A DNA stretch of 64,000 bases from Halomonas sp. 54_146 (lineage in GTDB: Bacteria; Pseudomonadota; Gammaproteobacteria; Pseudomonadales; Halomonadaceae), in NCBI RefSeq assembly GCF_001507855.1, contig NZ_LGEN01000010.1, forward strand, positions 42,842-106,841, given 5' to 3'. The translations under genes were made by a program, and so were the position numbers. Positions within the stretch are counted from its first letter, which is position 1. Each line of letters begins with the position of its first letter. The notes under the pieces were generated by a model. That model was not told the DNA's origin and made no database searches. It saw nothing but the letters and a program-made list of their open reading frames with translations. Below are positions 35,302 through 45,065 of the stretch, one piece after another.

Positions 35302-36549
35302 TTAAAACTTCGGCATGGGGCGGCCATTAATGCGCCATACGCCGCGCACTACATCAAACTGCAGCTCACGGGTGCCAAGCGGCAACCCTAACCATAGCGC
35401 AGCGACGGTGGGGGCTTCATACCAGGTGAAGTCGCCATCAATGCGTTCAAGCCATTTCGCCTGTTCTTTTTCTGCGCGCAGGTTGACGACACTCAGCTCA
35501 TCTAACTGGCGGGCATCAAAAAACAGCGCACCGTCCGCATCCACTCGAATGCCTAGCAAAGGGCTGTCTATAGCGACGGTGGTTACGTCTAAACGCGGCG
35601 AGTCACTCAGCATTTTGAGTAAATCAGGCTCAAGACGGCCCAATAACCCTTCGGCCATGGGCAGGCTTGCATCCCCCAAGGCGGCCTCCTGACGCAAGCG
35701 GCTGATCACCTGGCGGACGGCATCAGCGTTTAAGCGCGAAAGCTCCATCTCGATTCGGCCATTTAACAGCGGCGTTTCAGGTGCTTCTGAAGGCACCATG
35801 ACATCACCGACCACTAGCTCGCCTTTAATACGCAGCTCGCGCTCATCAAGCACCATATAGCTATGCAGGTCTAACGGCGAAAGCTGCATGTCGTAAGACG
35901 GGTAATGCAGGTGAAGTGTTTCAATGTGCAAATGATCGCGCTGGGTAAAGTGATAGGCACCGTCGGTATAAGTGTAGCGACTTTCAAGCACCGTAGGCCC
36001 AAGCGATAGCTGAGCCATGCCGTCGGTCAAGGTGAGTTGGTCTAACAACGCACGCAAGCGCCAGTCGCCAAAGACACCTTCCAGGCGCAACCGGCCACCG
36101 CGAACGGCCAGTTCTCGGCCATTTTGTTGAATCACGAAGGGAGCAAGCGAGAGGCGCAGCTCGCTATGGCCGCTAAGGGTGTGATAACGGCCTTGCCAGC
36201 GTGGCACAGAAGGCGCGGTGACTTCACCGACAGCTTGCTGTAAGACGGTATCCAAGCGGGGTAACAGCGTGCCTTCAACATCGGTACTAAGAATGCCGTG
36301 GCGGGCGCTATACATCAGTTCAAGACGCCAAGGACGACCCAGTAACGGCGAAAGAATCAACCTCCCCTGAGAGCTTAACCAACCTTGGCGGCTTTCAGAA
36401 CGGCTAACGCGCCACTCGCCTCGTGCTTCTAAGTCCTCCAACCCTTGGCGCAAGCTGCGTTCAAACAGCACACTTGAGAGAAGCTGCGCTGCCATCCATA
36501 ACACGGCAAGTACCGCTAGGGTGGGAACAATAAGACGTTCCTTGCGCAT
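35302..36549 (-). CDS. DUF945 (YdgA-like) protein
   Basis: A 415-residue protein with an N-terminal membrane anchor (residues 7-29) and a long periplasmic part made of beta-rich repeats, as in E. coli YdgA/YihF. The family signature is seen in FERSLRQGLEDLEARG near the start and in the AsmA-like layout. Function is not established. It is followed by pgpA on the same strand after 65 bases. Confidence 0.75.
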   Translation of the reverse strand: MRKERLIVPTLAVLAVLWMAAQLLSSVLFERSLRQGLEDLEARGEWRVSRSESRQGWLSSQGRLILSPLLGRPWRLELMYSARHGILSTDVEGTLLPRLDTVLQQAVGEVTAPSVPRWQGRYHTLSGHSELRLSLAPFVIQQNGRELAVRGGRLRLEGVFGDWRLRALLDQLTLTDGMAQLSLGPTVLESRYTYTDGAYHFTQRDHLHIETLHLHYPSYDMQLSPLDLHSYMVLDERELRIKGELVVGDVMVPSEAPETPLLNGRIEMELSRLNADAVRQVISRLRQEAALGDASLPMAEGLLGRLEPDLLKMLSDSPRLDVTTVAIDSPLLGIRVDADGALFFDARQLDELSVVNLRAEKEQAKWLERIDGDFTWYEAPTVAALWLGLPLGTRELQFDVVRGVWRINGRPMPKF

Positions 36550-36614
36550 GCTACCTCCTTGGAGTTAACGCACCAAAAGAGGGCTATTAACCCTCAGTGC
36601 TTGCACTCATACTT

Positions 36615-37088
36615 TTAGTGCAGCCAGAACCACAGGTGCATAGTACTCCAGGCATAAGCTCCTGCCATCACATCATCGATCATAATGCCAAAACCACCCG
36701 CCACACGGCGGTCCGCCCAGCGGATCGGCCACGGTTTAAACACATCGAAGATGCGAAATACAATAAACCCCCACAGCGCTGCTTCCCATGAAAAGGGCAC
36801 CGCTGCCATGGTCAACCAATAGCCTACAAACTCATCCCACACGATGCCTGAGTGATCATGCACGCCTAAATCATGTGAGGTTTTATCGCATAGCCAAACG
36901 CCAATAACAAAGGCAACAAAGCAAATACTTAAGTACCACCCCAAAGGCAAATCGGCCATTATCCAATAAAAAGGAATGGCCGCCAGGGTGCCAAAGGTAC
37001 CCGGTGCCCAGGGAACGGTACCGCTACCTAAGCCAAAGGCAAAAAAATGTGTTGGGCGGCGCCAGACACTTTTAGGTGCACGATTCAT
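36615..37088 (-). CDS. pgpA: Phosphatidylglycerophosphatase A
   Basis: Dephosphorylates phosphatidylglycerol phosphate in the inner membrane, giving phosphatidylglycerol. The 157-residue protein has the conserved FGLGSGTVPWAPGTFGTL, VWDEFVGYWL and MIDDVMAGAYA segments and several transmembrane helices. Its ATG overlaps the thiL stop by four bases. Confidence 0.95.
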   Translation of the reverse strand: MNRAPKSVWRRPTHFFAFGLGSGTVPWAPGTFGTLAAIPFYWIMADLPLGWYLSICFVAFVIGVWLCDKTSHDLGVHDHSGIVWDEFVGYWLTMAAVPFSWEAALWGFIVFRIFDVFKPWPIRWADRRVAGGFGIMIDDVMAGAYAWSTMHLWFWLH

Positions 37089-38116
37089 GGCGCTTCCCCA
37101 CTAAAATGCTGCCAGCCGGCGTAGCCACTGACATAACCACCCAGGTCTTTACCACCCAGGTCTGTACCACCCAGATCTGTCTGGTCAGACACGCTAACGC
37201 CCAATGCCTCGCAACAGCGGCCAATGACGGTTAGCGCCAACCCTAGTGGCGCAAGCCGCTGCCTTGCTTGCGCCAAATTATCGCGGCTTAGCGTCACGAG
37301 CAGCTCATAATCATCACCGCCGGAAAGCGCTGCCTGCAAGGCCGCTTTTTGGCCTAACGCACTTTCAAGGCCCTCTGCCAACGGCAGCGCGGCGATATCA
37401 AGCACCGCCCCTACCTGAGACGCCTCGCGAAGGTGCGCCAAATCTGCCAGCAGGCCATCGGAAATATCCAGCGCGGCAGTGGCTAAGCCCCGCAGCGCAA
37501 GCCCGGCGGCTAAGCGCGGCTGCGGCAATAAATAGCGACTTAACAGCGGATGCGCCAAATCGCGCTCGCCCTGCTTCCATAGCGCAAGCCCGCCTGCCCC
37601 GCCGCCCAAAGCGCCGGTGACGGCAATCAGGTCGCCCGCGCGCGCACCGCCACGGGTGAGCGCTTTGCCCGCAGGCACTTCGCCCATCACGGTGACACCG
37701 ATGGAAAGCGCGCCAGAGGTAACATCGCCACCTACCAGCGTTGTGGCGTGCTGCTGGTTGAGCGCGTGAAAACCACGCGCATAGTCCGCTAGCCAGCGGT
37801 GGGCGGCATCGTCACTGTCAAAATGACGTTGATCAAAGGTTAAGGCCATCAAACACCAGCGTGACGTAGCGCCCATGGCCGCTAAATCACTCAGCGCAAC
37901 GGCCAGGGCACGATGACCCACCGCGAACGCTGGCGCTTCGCGGGGAAAGTGTACATCGACTACCGAGGTATCTACGCTCACGGCTAGCTGTTGGCCCGCC
38001 TGCGGTACCAATAGCGTGGCATCGTCTCCACATCCTAGTGCGACGCCATTTGACGCAGTCATCGCCTCCTGCGACGACATAAAATAGCGTCGAATCAGAT
38101 CAAATTCGGCAAGCAC
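37085..38116 (-). CDS. thiL: Thiamine-monophosphate kinase
   Basis: Phosphorylates thiamine phosphate to thiamine diphosphate. The 343-residue protein has the AIR-synthase-related fold with GCGDDATLL, SVDTSVVDVHF, ALSDLAAMGA and the late DISDGLLADLAHL motif. GTG start at 38116, five bases after AAGGGG. Near the C-terminus a short repeat (DLGGTDLGGKDLGG) comes from a 15-base tandem duplication and is unlikely to matter for activity. It overlaps pgpA by four bases. Confidence 0.95.
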   Translation of the reverse strand: MLAEFDLIRRYFMSSQEAMTASNGVALGCGDDATLLVPQAGQQLAVSVDTSVVDVHFPREAPAFAVGHRALAVALSDLAAMGATSRWCLMALTFDQRHFDSDDAAHRWLADYARGFHALNQQHATTLVGGDVTSGALSIGVTVMGEVPAGKALTRGGARAGDLIAVTGALGGGAGGLALWKQGERDLAHPLLSRYLLPQPRLAAGLALRGLATAALDISDGLLADLAHLREASQVGAVLDIAALPLAEGLESALGQKAALQAALSGGDDYELLVTLSRDNLAQARQRLAPLGLALTVIGRCCEALGVSVSDQTDLGGTDLGGKDLGGYVSGYAGWQHFSGEAP

Positions 38117-38152
38117 AAAGGCCCCTTAAACGCATTGTCATACCGCTCGCGT

Positions 38153-38647
38153 TCAGAGACGACGAGCGCTGACCTCGGCACTGCGTAGGCGAATCGCCAG
38201 CTTATCAAGAATGCCGTTCACGTATTTATGGCCATCGGTGGCGCCAAATGACTTAGCCAACTCAACGCCTTCGTTAATCACCACACGATAAGGCACGTCC
38301 ATACGGCGGGAAAGCTCGTAAGCGCCCAACCGCAGAATCGCCAGCTCTACCGCGTCAAGATCTTCCAGGCGGCGGTCTAGCAATGGCGAGATATCGCGAT
38401 CCAGCTCTGCTTTGAACCGCACCGTGTTATGGAGAAGCTCATGGAACAGCGCCTTATCAGCGATCTCCATTACCTTCACCCAGTTTTCGTGATCTTCCAA
38501 ATCGTCATCGGCGACTTGGCTACGAAACTCGGCTTCAATCGTGGTGATGGATTTACCCGTCATGTGCCACTGATAAAGCCCCTGCACCGTCAGCTCACGC
38601 GCTGCGTGACGGCTCTGCTGGGCTGCCGAGGGTTTGCGCTCGCTCAT
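38153..38647 (-). CDS. nusB: Transcription antitermination factor NusB
   Basis: A 164-residue all-helical RNA-binding protein that, with S10 (NusE), acts in rRNA antitermination. Typical segments are [14 protein letters not shown] at the start and [20 protein letters not shown] with [17 protein letters not shown] at the end. Its start overlaps the ribH stop by four bases. Confidence 0.96.
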   Translation of the reverse strand: MSERKPSAAQQSRHAARELTVQGLYQWHMTGKSITTIEAEFRSQVADDDLEDHENWVKVMEIADKALFHELLHNTVRFKAELDRDISPLLDRRLEDLDAVELAILRLGAYELSRRMDVPYRVVINEGVELAKSFGATDGHKYVNGILDKLAIRLRSAEVSARRL

Positions 38648-39126
38648 TGAGAGTCTCCCAGCGCACGCAGTAAAGACACCATTTCCATCGCTGCCATAGC
38701 CGCCTCGGTACCTTTATTGCCCGCTTTAGTGCCCGAACGCTCAATGGCTTGTTCGATATTTTCAACCGTTAGCACGCCATTGGCGACCGGGGTATCAAAC
38801 TCAAGCTGCAAGTGATTAATCGCTGTATTGCAGCCGCCCGCCACATACTCAAAATGCGGAGTGCCTCCGCGAATAACCGCGCCCAAGGCGATGACGGCAT
38901 CGGGTTTCATCACCTTCAAAACGCGCTTAACGGCCAGCGGCAGTTCCCAGGCACCCGGCACATGAACAATGTGAATATTTTCAGCGTCCACACCATGACG
39001 CGTCAAACTGTCGACAGCGCCTTCCACCAGGCTATCGACCACGTGATGGTTAAAACGACCTACAACGATGACATAGCGGCCATCGACATCAACAAACGTA
39101 CCTTCAACTTGAGTGAGGGAGTGCAT
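38644..39126 (-). CDS. ribH: 6,7-dimethyl-8-ribityllumazine synthase
   Basis: Condenses 5-amino-6-ribitylaminouracil with dihydroxybutanone phosphate, the penultimate step to riboflavin. The 160-residue protein shows [34 protein letters not shown] and [16 protein letters not shown], with the catalytic His in the last. The product ribityllumazine is also the antenna pigment of FeS-type photolyases such as the one at 17.4 kb. It lies four bases after the ribBA stop. Confidence 0.97.
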   Translation of the reverse strand: MHSLTQVEGTFVDVDGRYVIVVGRFNHHVVDSLVEGAVDSLTRHGVDAENIHIVHVPGAWELPLAVKRVLKVMKPDAVIALGAVIRGGTPHFEYVAGGCNTAINHLQLEFDTPVANGVLTVENIEQAIERSGTKAGNKGTEAAMAAMEMVSLLRALGDSQ

Positions 39127-39130
39127 CTAT

Positions 39131-40297
39131 TTATTCCTGCTCAACGGTTGACGCATACGCCGAGTCATTAGGACCCAGGCGCTCAACAACTTCGAGATCA
39201 AAACCAGAAAGCGCCGAGAACTTCCACGGCGAACTAAGTAAGCGCATTTTACCCACGCCTAAATAACGCAGGATCTGCGAGCCAGTACCAATGGTCAAAT
39301 AGTTACCAGCACCATCGGAGTCGCTATTACGCGGCTGACGCACACGGTCTAAAAAGATATCCAGCTGATCTTTTAAGTCCTGATGCGGGCGACCGTCATC
39401 AATTAACACAAACACACCCGGCACCGAACCGGCAATCTCTTCAAGCGCCCGGTGCGCATCCCAGCGGCTCTGCGAGCCTTTCATCAAACCAATCACATCG
39501 CGCAGCGTATCGGTAAGATGGACACGTACCGTGGTGGCTTGCTCAGGCGTTGGCTGACCGTTGACCAGCGCTAAGTGGTGAGCGCCTTGAATACGGTCAC
39601 GGAACACGTGCAGCGTTAGCTCGCCGTGGGAGGTCATCACCGTTGACGCTTCCAGGTGGTCGATCGTCTGCTCGTTGACAATACGGTAGTGAATCAAATC
39701 AGCAATGGTGCCGATTTTAATGCCGTGCTCTTGAGCAAACGCTTCAAGCTCTGGGCGGCGCGCCATGCTGCCGTCATCGTTCATGATTTCGCAGATCACA
39801 CCGCTGGGGTCACAGCCTGCAAGTGCGGCCAGGTCACAGGCCGCTTCCGTGTGCCCTGCCCTGCGTAACACGCCGCCGGGCTCTGCCATCAGCGGAAAAA
39901 TATGCCCCGGCTGAACGATATCAGAAGGCTTGGCATGAGGTGCTACGGCGGCTTGCACCGTTCGCGCTCGGTCCGCGGCGGAAATGCCGGTAGTAACGCC
40001 TTCGGTTGCTTCAATCGAAAGCGTAAACTTAGTGCCAAACCCCGAGCCATTATCACGCACCATTAACGGCAGGTTAAGCTGCTCGCAGCGGTCGCGGGTC
40101 ATGGGCATGCAAATCAAACCGCGGGCAAAACGAGCCATAAAGTTGATATGCTCGGCCTGCACTTTTTCGGCGGCCATGATGATATCACCTTCGTTCTCAC
40201 GATCCTCATCGTCCATGAGGATCACCATTTTGCCCTGGCGGATATCTTCCACCAGCTCGGCGATAGGGGCTAAGCCTCTAGAGGAGGGGTGCACCAT
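39131..40297 (-). CDS. ribBA: RibBA: 3,4-dihydroxy-2-butanone 4-phosphate synthase with degenerate GTP cyclohydrolase II domain
   Basis: The N-terminal RibB domain (residues 1-200) is intact: VILMDDEDRENEGDI, GLICMPM, and HTEAACDLAALAG. The C-terminal domain has the RibA fold but lacks the zinc cysteines (no CLTGD...RCDCG; the matching place reads VRVHLTDTLRDVIG), so only RibB activity is expected and a separate RibA must supply GTP cyclohydrolase. ATG at 40297 follows GGAG by five bases; a GTG eight codons upstream is less likely. 388 residues. Confidence 0.93.
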   Translation of the reverse strand: MVHPSSRGLAPIAELVEDIRQGKMVILMDDEDRENEGDIIMAAEKVQAEHINFMARFARGLICMPMTRDRCEQLNLPLMVRDNGSGFGTKFTLSIEATEGVTTGISAADRARTVQAAVAPHAKPSDIVQPGHIFPLMAEPGGVLRRAGHTEAACDLAALAGCDPSGVICEIMNDDGSMARRPELEAFAQEHGIKIGTIADLIHYRIVNEQTIDHLEASTVMTSHGELTLHVFRDRIQGAHHLALVNGQPTPEQATTVRVHLTDTLRDVIGLMKGSQSRWDAHRALEEIAGSVPGVFVLIDDGRPHQDLKDQLDIFLDRVRQPRNSDSDGAGNYLTIGTGSQILRYLGVGKMRLLSSPWKFSALSGFDLEVVERLGPNDSAYASTVEQE

Positions 40298-40319
40298 GGA
40301 ATCTCCAATAAGTGTTGTC

Positions 40320-40371
40320 ACGAAAAGTTCGTTACAAAAAGCTCGTTACGAAAAGCTGCCGCGAAAGCGGC
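40320..40371. repeat. Three 14-bp tandem units plus a stem-loop between ribD and ribBA
   Basis: Units close to ACGAAAAGTTCGTT begin at 40320, 40334 and 40348. They run into a hairpin (GCCGC 40358-40362, GCGGC 40367-40371, GAAA loop) that on the minus strand ends in AGCTTTT, 12 bases after the ribD stop. It may attenuate transcription into ribBA. Confidence 0.65.
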
Positions 40372-40382
40372 GATTTAGCGCG

Positions 40383-41567
40383 TCAGGTTACCTTGCTATC
40401 GCTAAATTCACCAGATGCGTCAGTTACGCTAGTCGGCAGAGGGGAAGCGATAATGCGCCAATCACGCCCCACCGCCCGCATGTCGTGAATCGCTAACCGC
40501 CGCTGATCGGCCATGCGCGACAGCCCAGGCAGGGCAAAAAGCGGCCGCGCTTCCCCGCCTAACAGGGTAGGAGCAACGAAGAGCTGCAGCTCATCAACCA
40601 GCGCTGCATCGAGCAGGGCACCTGCTAGCGTCGCGCCGGTTTCCACCAGCAGCTCGTTAACCTGTTCGTTTTCGGCCAACCACTGCAGCATCAGGGCTAA
40701 ATCAATACGGCCATCGCTACCGGCGGGTAACACATACACTTCGGCACCTGCCTCGGTTAGCCGAGCACGTTTCTCCGCCGTGTGTGCCGGGGTGGTAATC
40801 ACTAATGTGCGCCCTGGTTCGCTCAAACAGGCCGCCGCCAGGGGTAAACGCAGCCGCGTATCTAAAATCACCCGCAGGGGCTGGCGGCGAACGACGTCTT
40901 CGGCATTAGCAAGCTTTAGCTGCTCAGCACGCAGCGTAAGGCGCGCATCGTCCATAATCATGGATTCCACACCGCTTAAGATGGCGCTAGAGCGCGCCCG
41001 CAGCCGCTGCACCTGGCAGCGTGCTTCTGGCCCGGTAATCCACTGCGATTCGCCTGACCCCATCGCGGTGCGGCCATCTAAACTCATGGCCATTTTCAGG
41101 CGCACAAAAGGGCGCTGGGTGGTCATGCGGGCAATAAACCCAGGGTTAAGCGCTCGTGCGTCGTTTTCTAGCAAGCCAACCGCTACGTCAATACCGGCCT
41201 CTTTCAGCAGGGCAATACCGCGACCGCTCACCTGCGGGTTGGGGTCCATCATGGCAATCACCACCCGCGACACCTTGGCTTCCTTCAGCGCCAGCGCGCA
41301 GGGGCCAGTGCGCCCGGTGTGGGAACAAGGTTCAAGGGTGACGTAGGCGGTCGCGCCGTGTGCGGATTCACCTGCTGCCTTTAAAGCGTGAATTTCAGCA
41401 TGGGGTTCACCGGCACGCAGATGAAAGCCTTCACCGACAATCTGCTCATCACGCACGAGCACGCAACCAACGCGGGGGTTAGGGTCGGTGGTGTACAGCC
41501 CTTTTTTGGCTAACTGTAGCGCCCGCGCCATATAACGGTGGTCGGCTTGGCTAAACACAGCACTCAT
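40383..41567 (-). CDS. ribD: Bifunctional riboflavin deaminase/reductase RibD
   Basis: Carries out two steps of riboflavin synthesis: deamination of the pyrimidine and reduction of the ribose side chain. The 394-residue protein has a cytidine-deaminase-like zinc domain (HAEIHAL and EPCSHTGRTGPC) and a dihydrofolate-reductase-like domain (RLKMAMSLDGRTAM). Its start overlaps the nrdR stop by one base (TAATG). The gene usually following it in pseudomonads, ribE, is absent here. Confidence 0.96.
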   Translation of the reverse strand: MSAVFSQADHRYMARALQLAKKGLYTTDPNPRVGCVLVRDEQIVGEGFHLRAGEPHAEIHALKAAGESAHGATAYVTLEPCSHTGRTGPCALALKEAKVSRVVIAMMDPNPQVSGRGIALLKEAGIDVAVGLLENDARALNPGFIARMTTQRPFVRLKMAMSLDGRTAMGSGESQWITGPEARCQVQRLRARSSAILSGVESMIMDDARLTLRAEQLKLANAEDVVRRQPLRVILDTRLRLPLAAACLSEPGRTLVITTPAHTAEKRARLTEAGAEVYVLPAGSDGRIDLALMLQWLAENEQVNELLVETGATLAGALLDAALVDELQLFVAPTLLGGEARPLFALPGLSRMADQRRLAIHDMRAVGRDWRIIASPLPTSVTDASGEFSDSKVT

Positions 41568-42055
41568 TATAACGGCTCACTGTTTTGCTCGGGCTTTTGA
41601 GACGGCTCTTGAGAAAGCCGATCAATTTCGGCGCGAAATTCGTCTAAATCCTGAAACTTGCGATACACCGAGGCAAAGCGGATATAGGCCACATGATCAA
41701 GGGTTTTAAGCGCCTGCATCACCGATTCGCCGATATCCCGGGCGTTGATTTCACGATCGCCCCTGGCGCGCAATGTTTGTCGAATGCGCTCTACCGCCGC
41801 TTCGATGGCTTCCGCACTGACGGGGCGTTTCTCAAGCGCGCGCAACATGCCCGCTCGCAGCTTGGCTTCATTGAAGCTCTCGCGGGAGCCGTCGGACTTC
41901 ACCACTCGCGGCATCACTAGCTCTGCGGTTTCGTAGGTGGTGAAGCGCTCTTGGCAGCTCGCGCACTGGCGACGCCGGCGCACCTGGTCGCCGTCGGCCA
42001 CCAATCGCGAATCCGTCACTCGAGTATCGTTTGCACCACAAAATGGGCAATGCAT
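41567..42055 (-). CDS. nrdR: Transcriptional repressor NrdR
   Basis: Represses ribonucleotide reductase genes in response to ATP/dATP. The 162-residue protein starts MHCPFC, giving the zinc ribbon CPFC...CASC, followed by an ATP-cone ([16 protein letters not shown]). The ATG at 42055 matches the family; a TTG 33 bases upstream would add non-family sequence. First gene of the nrdR-ribD run. Confidence 0.96.
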   Translation of the reverse strand: MHCPFCGANDTRVTDSRLVADGDQVRRRRQCASCQERFTTYETAELVMPRVVKSDGSRESFNEAKLRAGMLRALEKRPVSAEAIEAAVERIRQTLRARGDREINARDIGESVMQALKTLDHVAYIRFASVYRKFQDLDEFRAEIDRLSQEPSQKPEQNSEPL

Positions 42056-42268
42056 GGCGGTCAACCTGTTGTCAGCCCGTGTCGGCAAGCCGCACGAATT
42101 AGCGTGTTATAACCTATCTTTAGTGTGTGCTATTCATGGCGTTTAAAGCAGCAATAAGTGCCAGAAGCTACTATCGCTTAACGTTTAAACGCGGTATCAA
42201 CCTCGTATTGTAACGATTTGGCACACAAGCTGCAGCGTTTGTGGCAGATTGTTTATAAGGAGCCACCC

Positions 42269-44035
42269 ATGCCCCCCTTCGAACAAACCGTTCACCACTA
42301 CCTCACCCACCTGTATGGGCCGCGGGCAGACGAGGTACAACGGCGTTTAAATCAGCACCTTGAGCATTTTCTGTCACTTGCTCCGTTTTCGTCCACCCCC
42401 ATCGCTGCTACCGGCAATAATGCACCTTCATGGAGCGAAAAAGATCAGTGGGTGATCACCTATGGCGACTCGATTATTGAAGAAGGCGTGGCGCCATTAG
42501 CCGTTTTGAGCGATTTTTTACAAACCCGCCTGGGGAATCGTATCAGTGGTGTACATGTACTGCCCTTCTTCCCGTGGAGCAGTGACGACGGCTTCTCGGT
42601 CATCCATTATCGCGAAGTTAATGCTGACTTAGGTGATTGGTCGCATATCCGTGAGCTTGCCGGACACTACGACTTAATGGCCGACCTGGTACTCAACCAT
42701 GTCTCGCGGGAATCGCTCTGGTTTGTTGATTACCTGAGCGGCAGCCTGCCCGGTCGCGACTACTTTATTGAAGCCGCCCCAGAGACCGATGTCTCTCAGG
42801 TGGTTCGCCCGCGCAGCAGTCCTCTACTCGTACCTGTTTCGACCCGGCGCGGTACCCGTTACCTTTGGGCAACATTTTCTGAAGACCAGCTTGATTTAAA
42901 TTTTGAAAATCCGGATGTGCTACTGGAATTCGTCGGCATCTTGCTTTTCTACCTGGAGCAAGGCACGCGGATTGTGCGTTTGGATGCAGTGGCTTTTTTA
43001 TGGAAACGGCTGGGCACGCCCTGTATTCACCTTCCGGAAACCCACACCGTGGTGCGGCTACTCAGGGCGATTGTGGATCACGTGGCCCCTGGCACCCTGC
43101 TGATTACCGAAACCAATGTGCCCCACCAGGAAAATATCAGCTATTTTGGTTTAGATCGGCTACCCGCAGGCCCGCCCGACGAAGCCCATATGGTGTATCA
43201 GTTTGCCCTTCCTCCCCTTTTACTGCACACCCTCACCCGAGGTGAAGCCAGTACGCTGCAAAGCTGGCTTGCTAGCCTGCCAGTACTACCTGAGCAATGC
43301 ACCTACCTCAATTTCACCGCCAGCCACGACGGTATCGGCGTGCGCCCGCTAGAAGGCTTACTGCCTGATCACGAAAGAGATGCGCTGCTGGAGTTAATGC
43401 ACAAGTTCGGCGGATTCGTCAGTATGCGCAGCAACCCAGACGGAAGTGACACACCGTATGAGATCAATATCACTTGGTTCGAAGCCATGCGCGGCACCCG
43501 CCGTGGTCCAGACCCATGGCAGATCGCCCGCTTTCTATGTAGCCAAGCGATTATGCTCAGCTTGCAAGGCATCCCAGCGCTCTATATTCACACCCTCACT
43601 GGCACGCTCAATGATGTGGAAGGCGTTGAGCGCAGTGGGCGCCTGCGCTCAATTAACCGTCGGCGCTGGCAGCGCAACGAGTTAGATTTACTGCTAGACA
43701 GCCCCTCTACTCCCACCCACGATGTTTTCCATGCCTTAAATCGGCTGCTGGAGCAGCGCCGTCAAGAACCCTGCTTTCACCCCACCGCCGCTCAGCGGGT
43801 GTTGGTCTCTTCACCCGAACTGCTAGCTGTGGAGCGTGGCCCGCTGCACGATGGCCGTCGGCTGTTAGCGCTATACAACGTCACCGACCTACCACTTCCT
43901 TTAGACAACCTGAGTGAAGCGGTAACCCAGACACTTGAAAAGCATGCGTGGCAGGCACTGGACCCAAGTAATCCTTGGGCTGCTGAAGGCGCCCTTCCCC
44001 CTTATGCCATTCGTTGGTTAGTGGCACCTGAATAG
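42269..44035 (+). CDS. GH13 sugar phosphorylase, probably glucosylglycerate phosphorylase
   Basis: A 588-residue GH13_18 enzyme related to sucrose phosphorylase. Catalytic residues are in place: nucleophile Asp239 (RIVRLDAVAFL), acid/base Glu281 (LITETNVP) and Asp354 (TASHDGIGVRP). Enzymes of this subgroup (E. coli YcjM type) split glucosylglycerate with phosphate to glucose 1-phosphate and glycerate. The specificity is inferred from gpgP and gpgS 10-12 kb away, which make that solute; sucrose or another glucoside cannot be excluded. AAGGAG lies six bases before the ATG at 42269. It lies alone, divergent from nrdR. Confidence 0.8.
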   Translation: MPPFEQTVHHYLTHLYGPRADEVQRRLNQHLEHFLSLAPFSSTPIAATGNNAPSWSEKDQWVITYGDSIIEEGVAPLAVLSDFLQTRLGNRISGVHVLPFFPWSSDDGFSVIHYREVNADLGDWSHIRELAGHYDLMADLVLNHVSRESLWFVDYLSGSLPGRDYFIEAAPETDVSQVVRPRSSPLLVPVSTRRGTRYLWATFSEDQLDLNFENPDVLLEFVGILLFYLEQGTRIVRLDAVAFLWKRLGTPCIHLPETHTVVRLLRAIVDHVAPGTLLITETNVPHQENISYFGLDRLPAGPPDEAHMVYQFALPPLLLHTLTRGEASTLQSWLASLPVLPEQCTYLNFTASHDGIGVRPLEGLLPDHERDALLELMHKFGGFVSMRSNPDGSDTPYEINITWFEAMRGTRRGPDPWQIARFLCSQAIMLSLQGIPALYIHTLTGTLNDVEGVERSGRLRSINRRRWQRNELDLLLDSPSTPTHDVFHALNRLLEQRRQEPCFHPTAAQRVLVSSPELLAVERGPLHDGRRLLALYNVTDLPLPLDNLSEAVTQTLEKHAWQALDPSNPWAAEGALPPYAIRWLVAPE

Positions 44036-44179
44036 CTCAACATAAATCCCTACACTTAACTTAATAGTTAAGTACGGCGCCTTGCGGCATAACGCCCCAG
44101 GCAGGCCACACGTAATCCCTAAATAATGTCGTGCTGAGATAATGGCAGCACATCATTATTTCAGGGATTGTGTTTGCTT

Positions 44180-44995
44180 ATGTTGCAACAGAGTATTGCC
44201 CTTGGGCCGATGGGCTTTAGTATTCACCAACTGCTAATCGGCTTGGCTTTTTTATTAGCGCTGTTAGCCGGTGCTCTACTGGGAAGACGCCATCGCATTC
44301 CTGTCAGCGATACGCTTTTTACACTGCTGTTCGTTGCCTTTATTGGCGCGCGCTTCGTCTTCGTGGTGCGTTACTGGGGCGAATATGAAGGCGTGCTCGA
44401 CCGCCTCGATATTCGCGATGGTGGTTTTGATATTATCGGCGGCATTGTAGTGGGGCTTGGGTATGCTGGCTGGACGCTATGGCGTTCACCGCGCCTGCGT
44501 GTTCCGCTAAGCGGCGCGCTATTGGTGGGCGGTTTGGCATGGGGTCTGACAGCAGGTAGCGCTATCTTAATAGAGCACCAATCACGCCCACTGCCAGACA
44601 TTGCCCTGACCACCCGCGCCGGCGAACCCATCGATCTTCCGCAACTATCGCAAGACAGCCAACAGCCTATCGTTGTCAACCTGTGGGCGAGCTGGTGCCC
44701 GCCGTGTATTCGTGAAATGCCGGTGTTTGAGCAAGCGCAGCAGCAGGAAACCGAGATTACGTTTGTTTTCATCAACCAAGGGGAATCTCAGGCACATATT
44801 GATACGTTCATGAATGAGCACGGATTCTCGTTGGACAACGTATGGCTCGACCCCCGCAATGCCGTTGGCCAAGCCACCGGCGCGCATGCCATGCCAACCA
44901 CCCTTTTTTATGATGCCAATGGCCAATTGGTCAACACCCACTTTGGTGAGCTTTCCCGTGCCACCTTGCAGCGTGGCCTTGAACGTTTGCGCTGA
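44180..44995 (+). CDS. Membrane-anchored TlpA-like thiol-disulfide oxidoreductase
   Basis: A 271-residue protein. About four transmembrane helices in the first 130 residues, with a YWGEYEG stretch reminiscent of prolipoprotein diacylglyceryl transferases, precede a periplasmic thioredoxin domain with active site WCPPC (Cys173, Cys176) and the cis-proline segment HAMPTT. It probably reduces periplasmic disulfides, for example in cytochrome c maturation. ATG at 44180 has only a weak ribosome binding site; a TTG four codons upstream is possible. dsbG follows on the same strand after 70 bases. Confidence 0.82.
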   Translation: MLQQSIALGPMGFSIHQLLIGLAFLLALLAGALLGRRHRIPVSDTLFTLLFVAFIGARFVFVVRYWGEYEGVLDRLDIRDGGFDIIGGIVVGLGYAGWTLWRSPRLRVPLSGALLVGGLAWGLTAGSAILIEHQSRPLPDIALTTRAGEPIDLPQLSQDSQQPIVVNLWASWCPPCIREMPVFEQAQQQETEITFVFINQGESQAHIDTFMNEHGFSLDNVWLDPRNAVGQATGAHAMPTTLFYDANGQLVNTHFGELSRATLQRGLERLR

Positions 44996-45065
44996 GTGAT
45001 TCGCTTACTAAATAGTCGCATTTGTTTATTTTCAATGCCGTGTATTACTTAATCAGGACACTGTT

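Noticed and set aside
38645..41600. FMN riboswitch before the riboflavin genes
   Set aside because: No RFN-type conserved blocks were seen upstream of ribD, ribBA or ribH; the genes overlap tightly with nrdR and each other.
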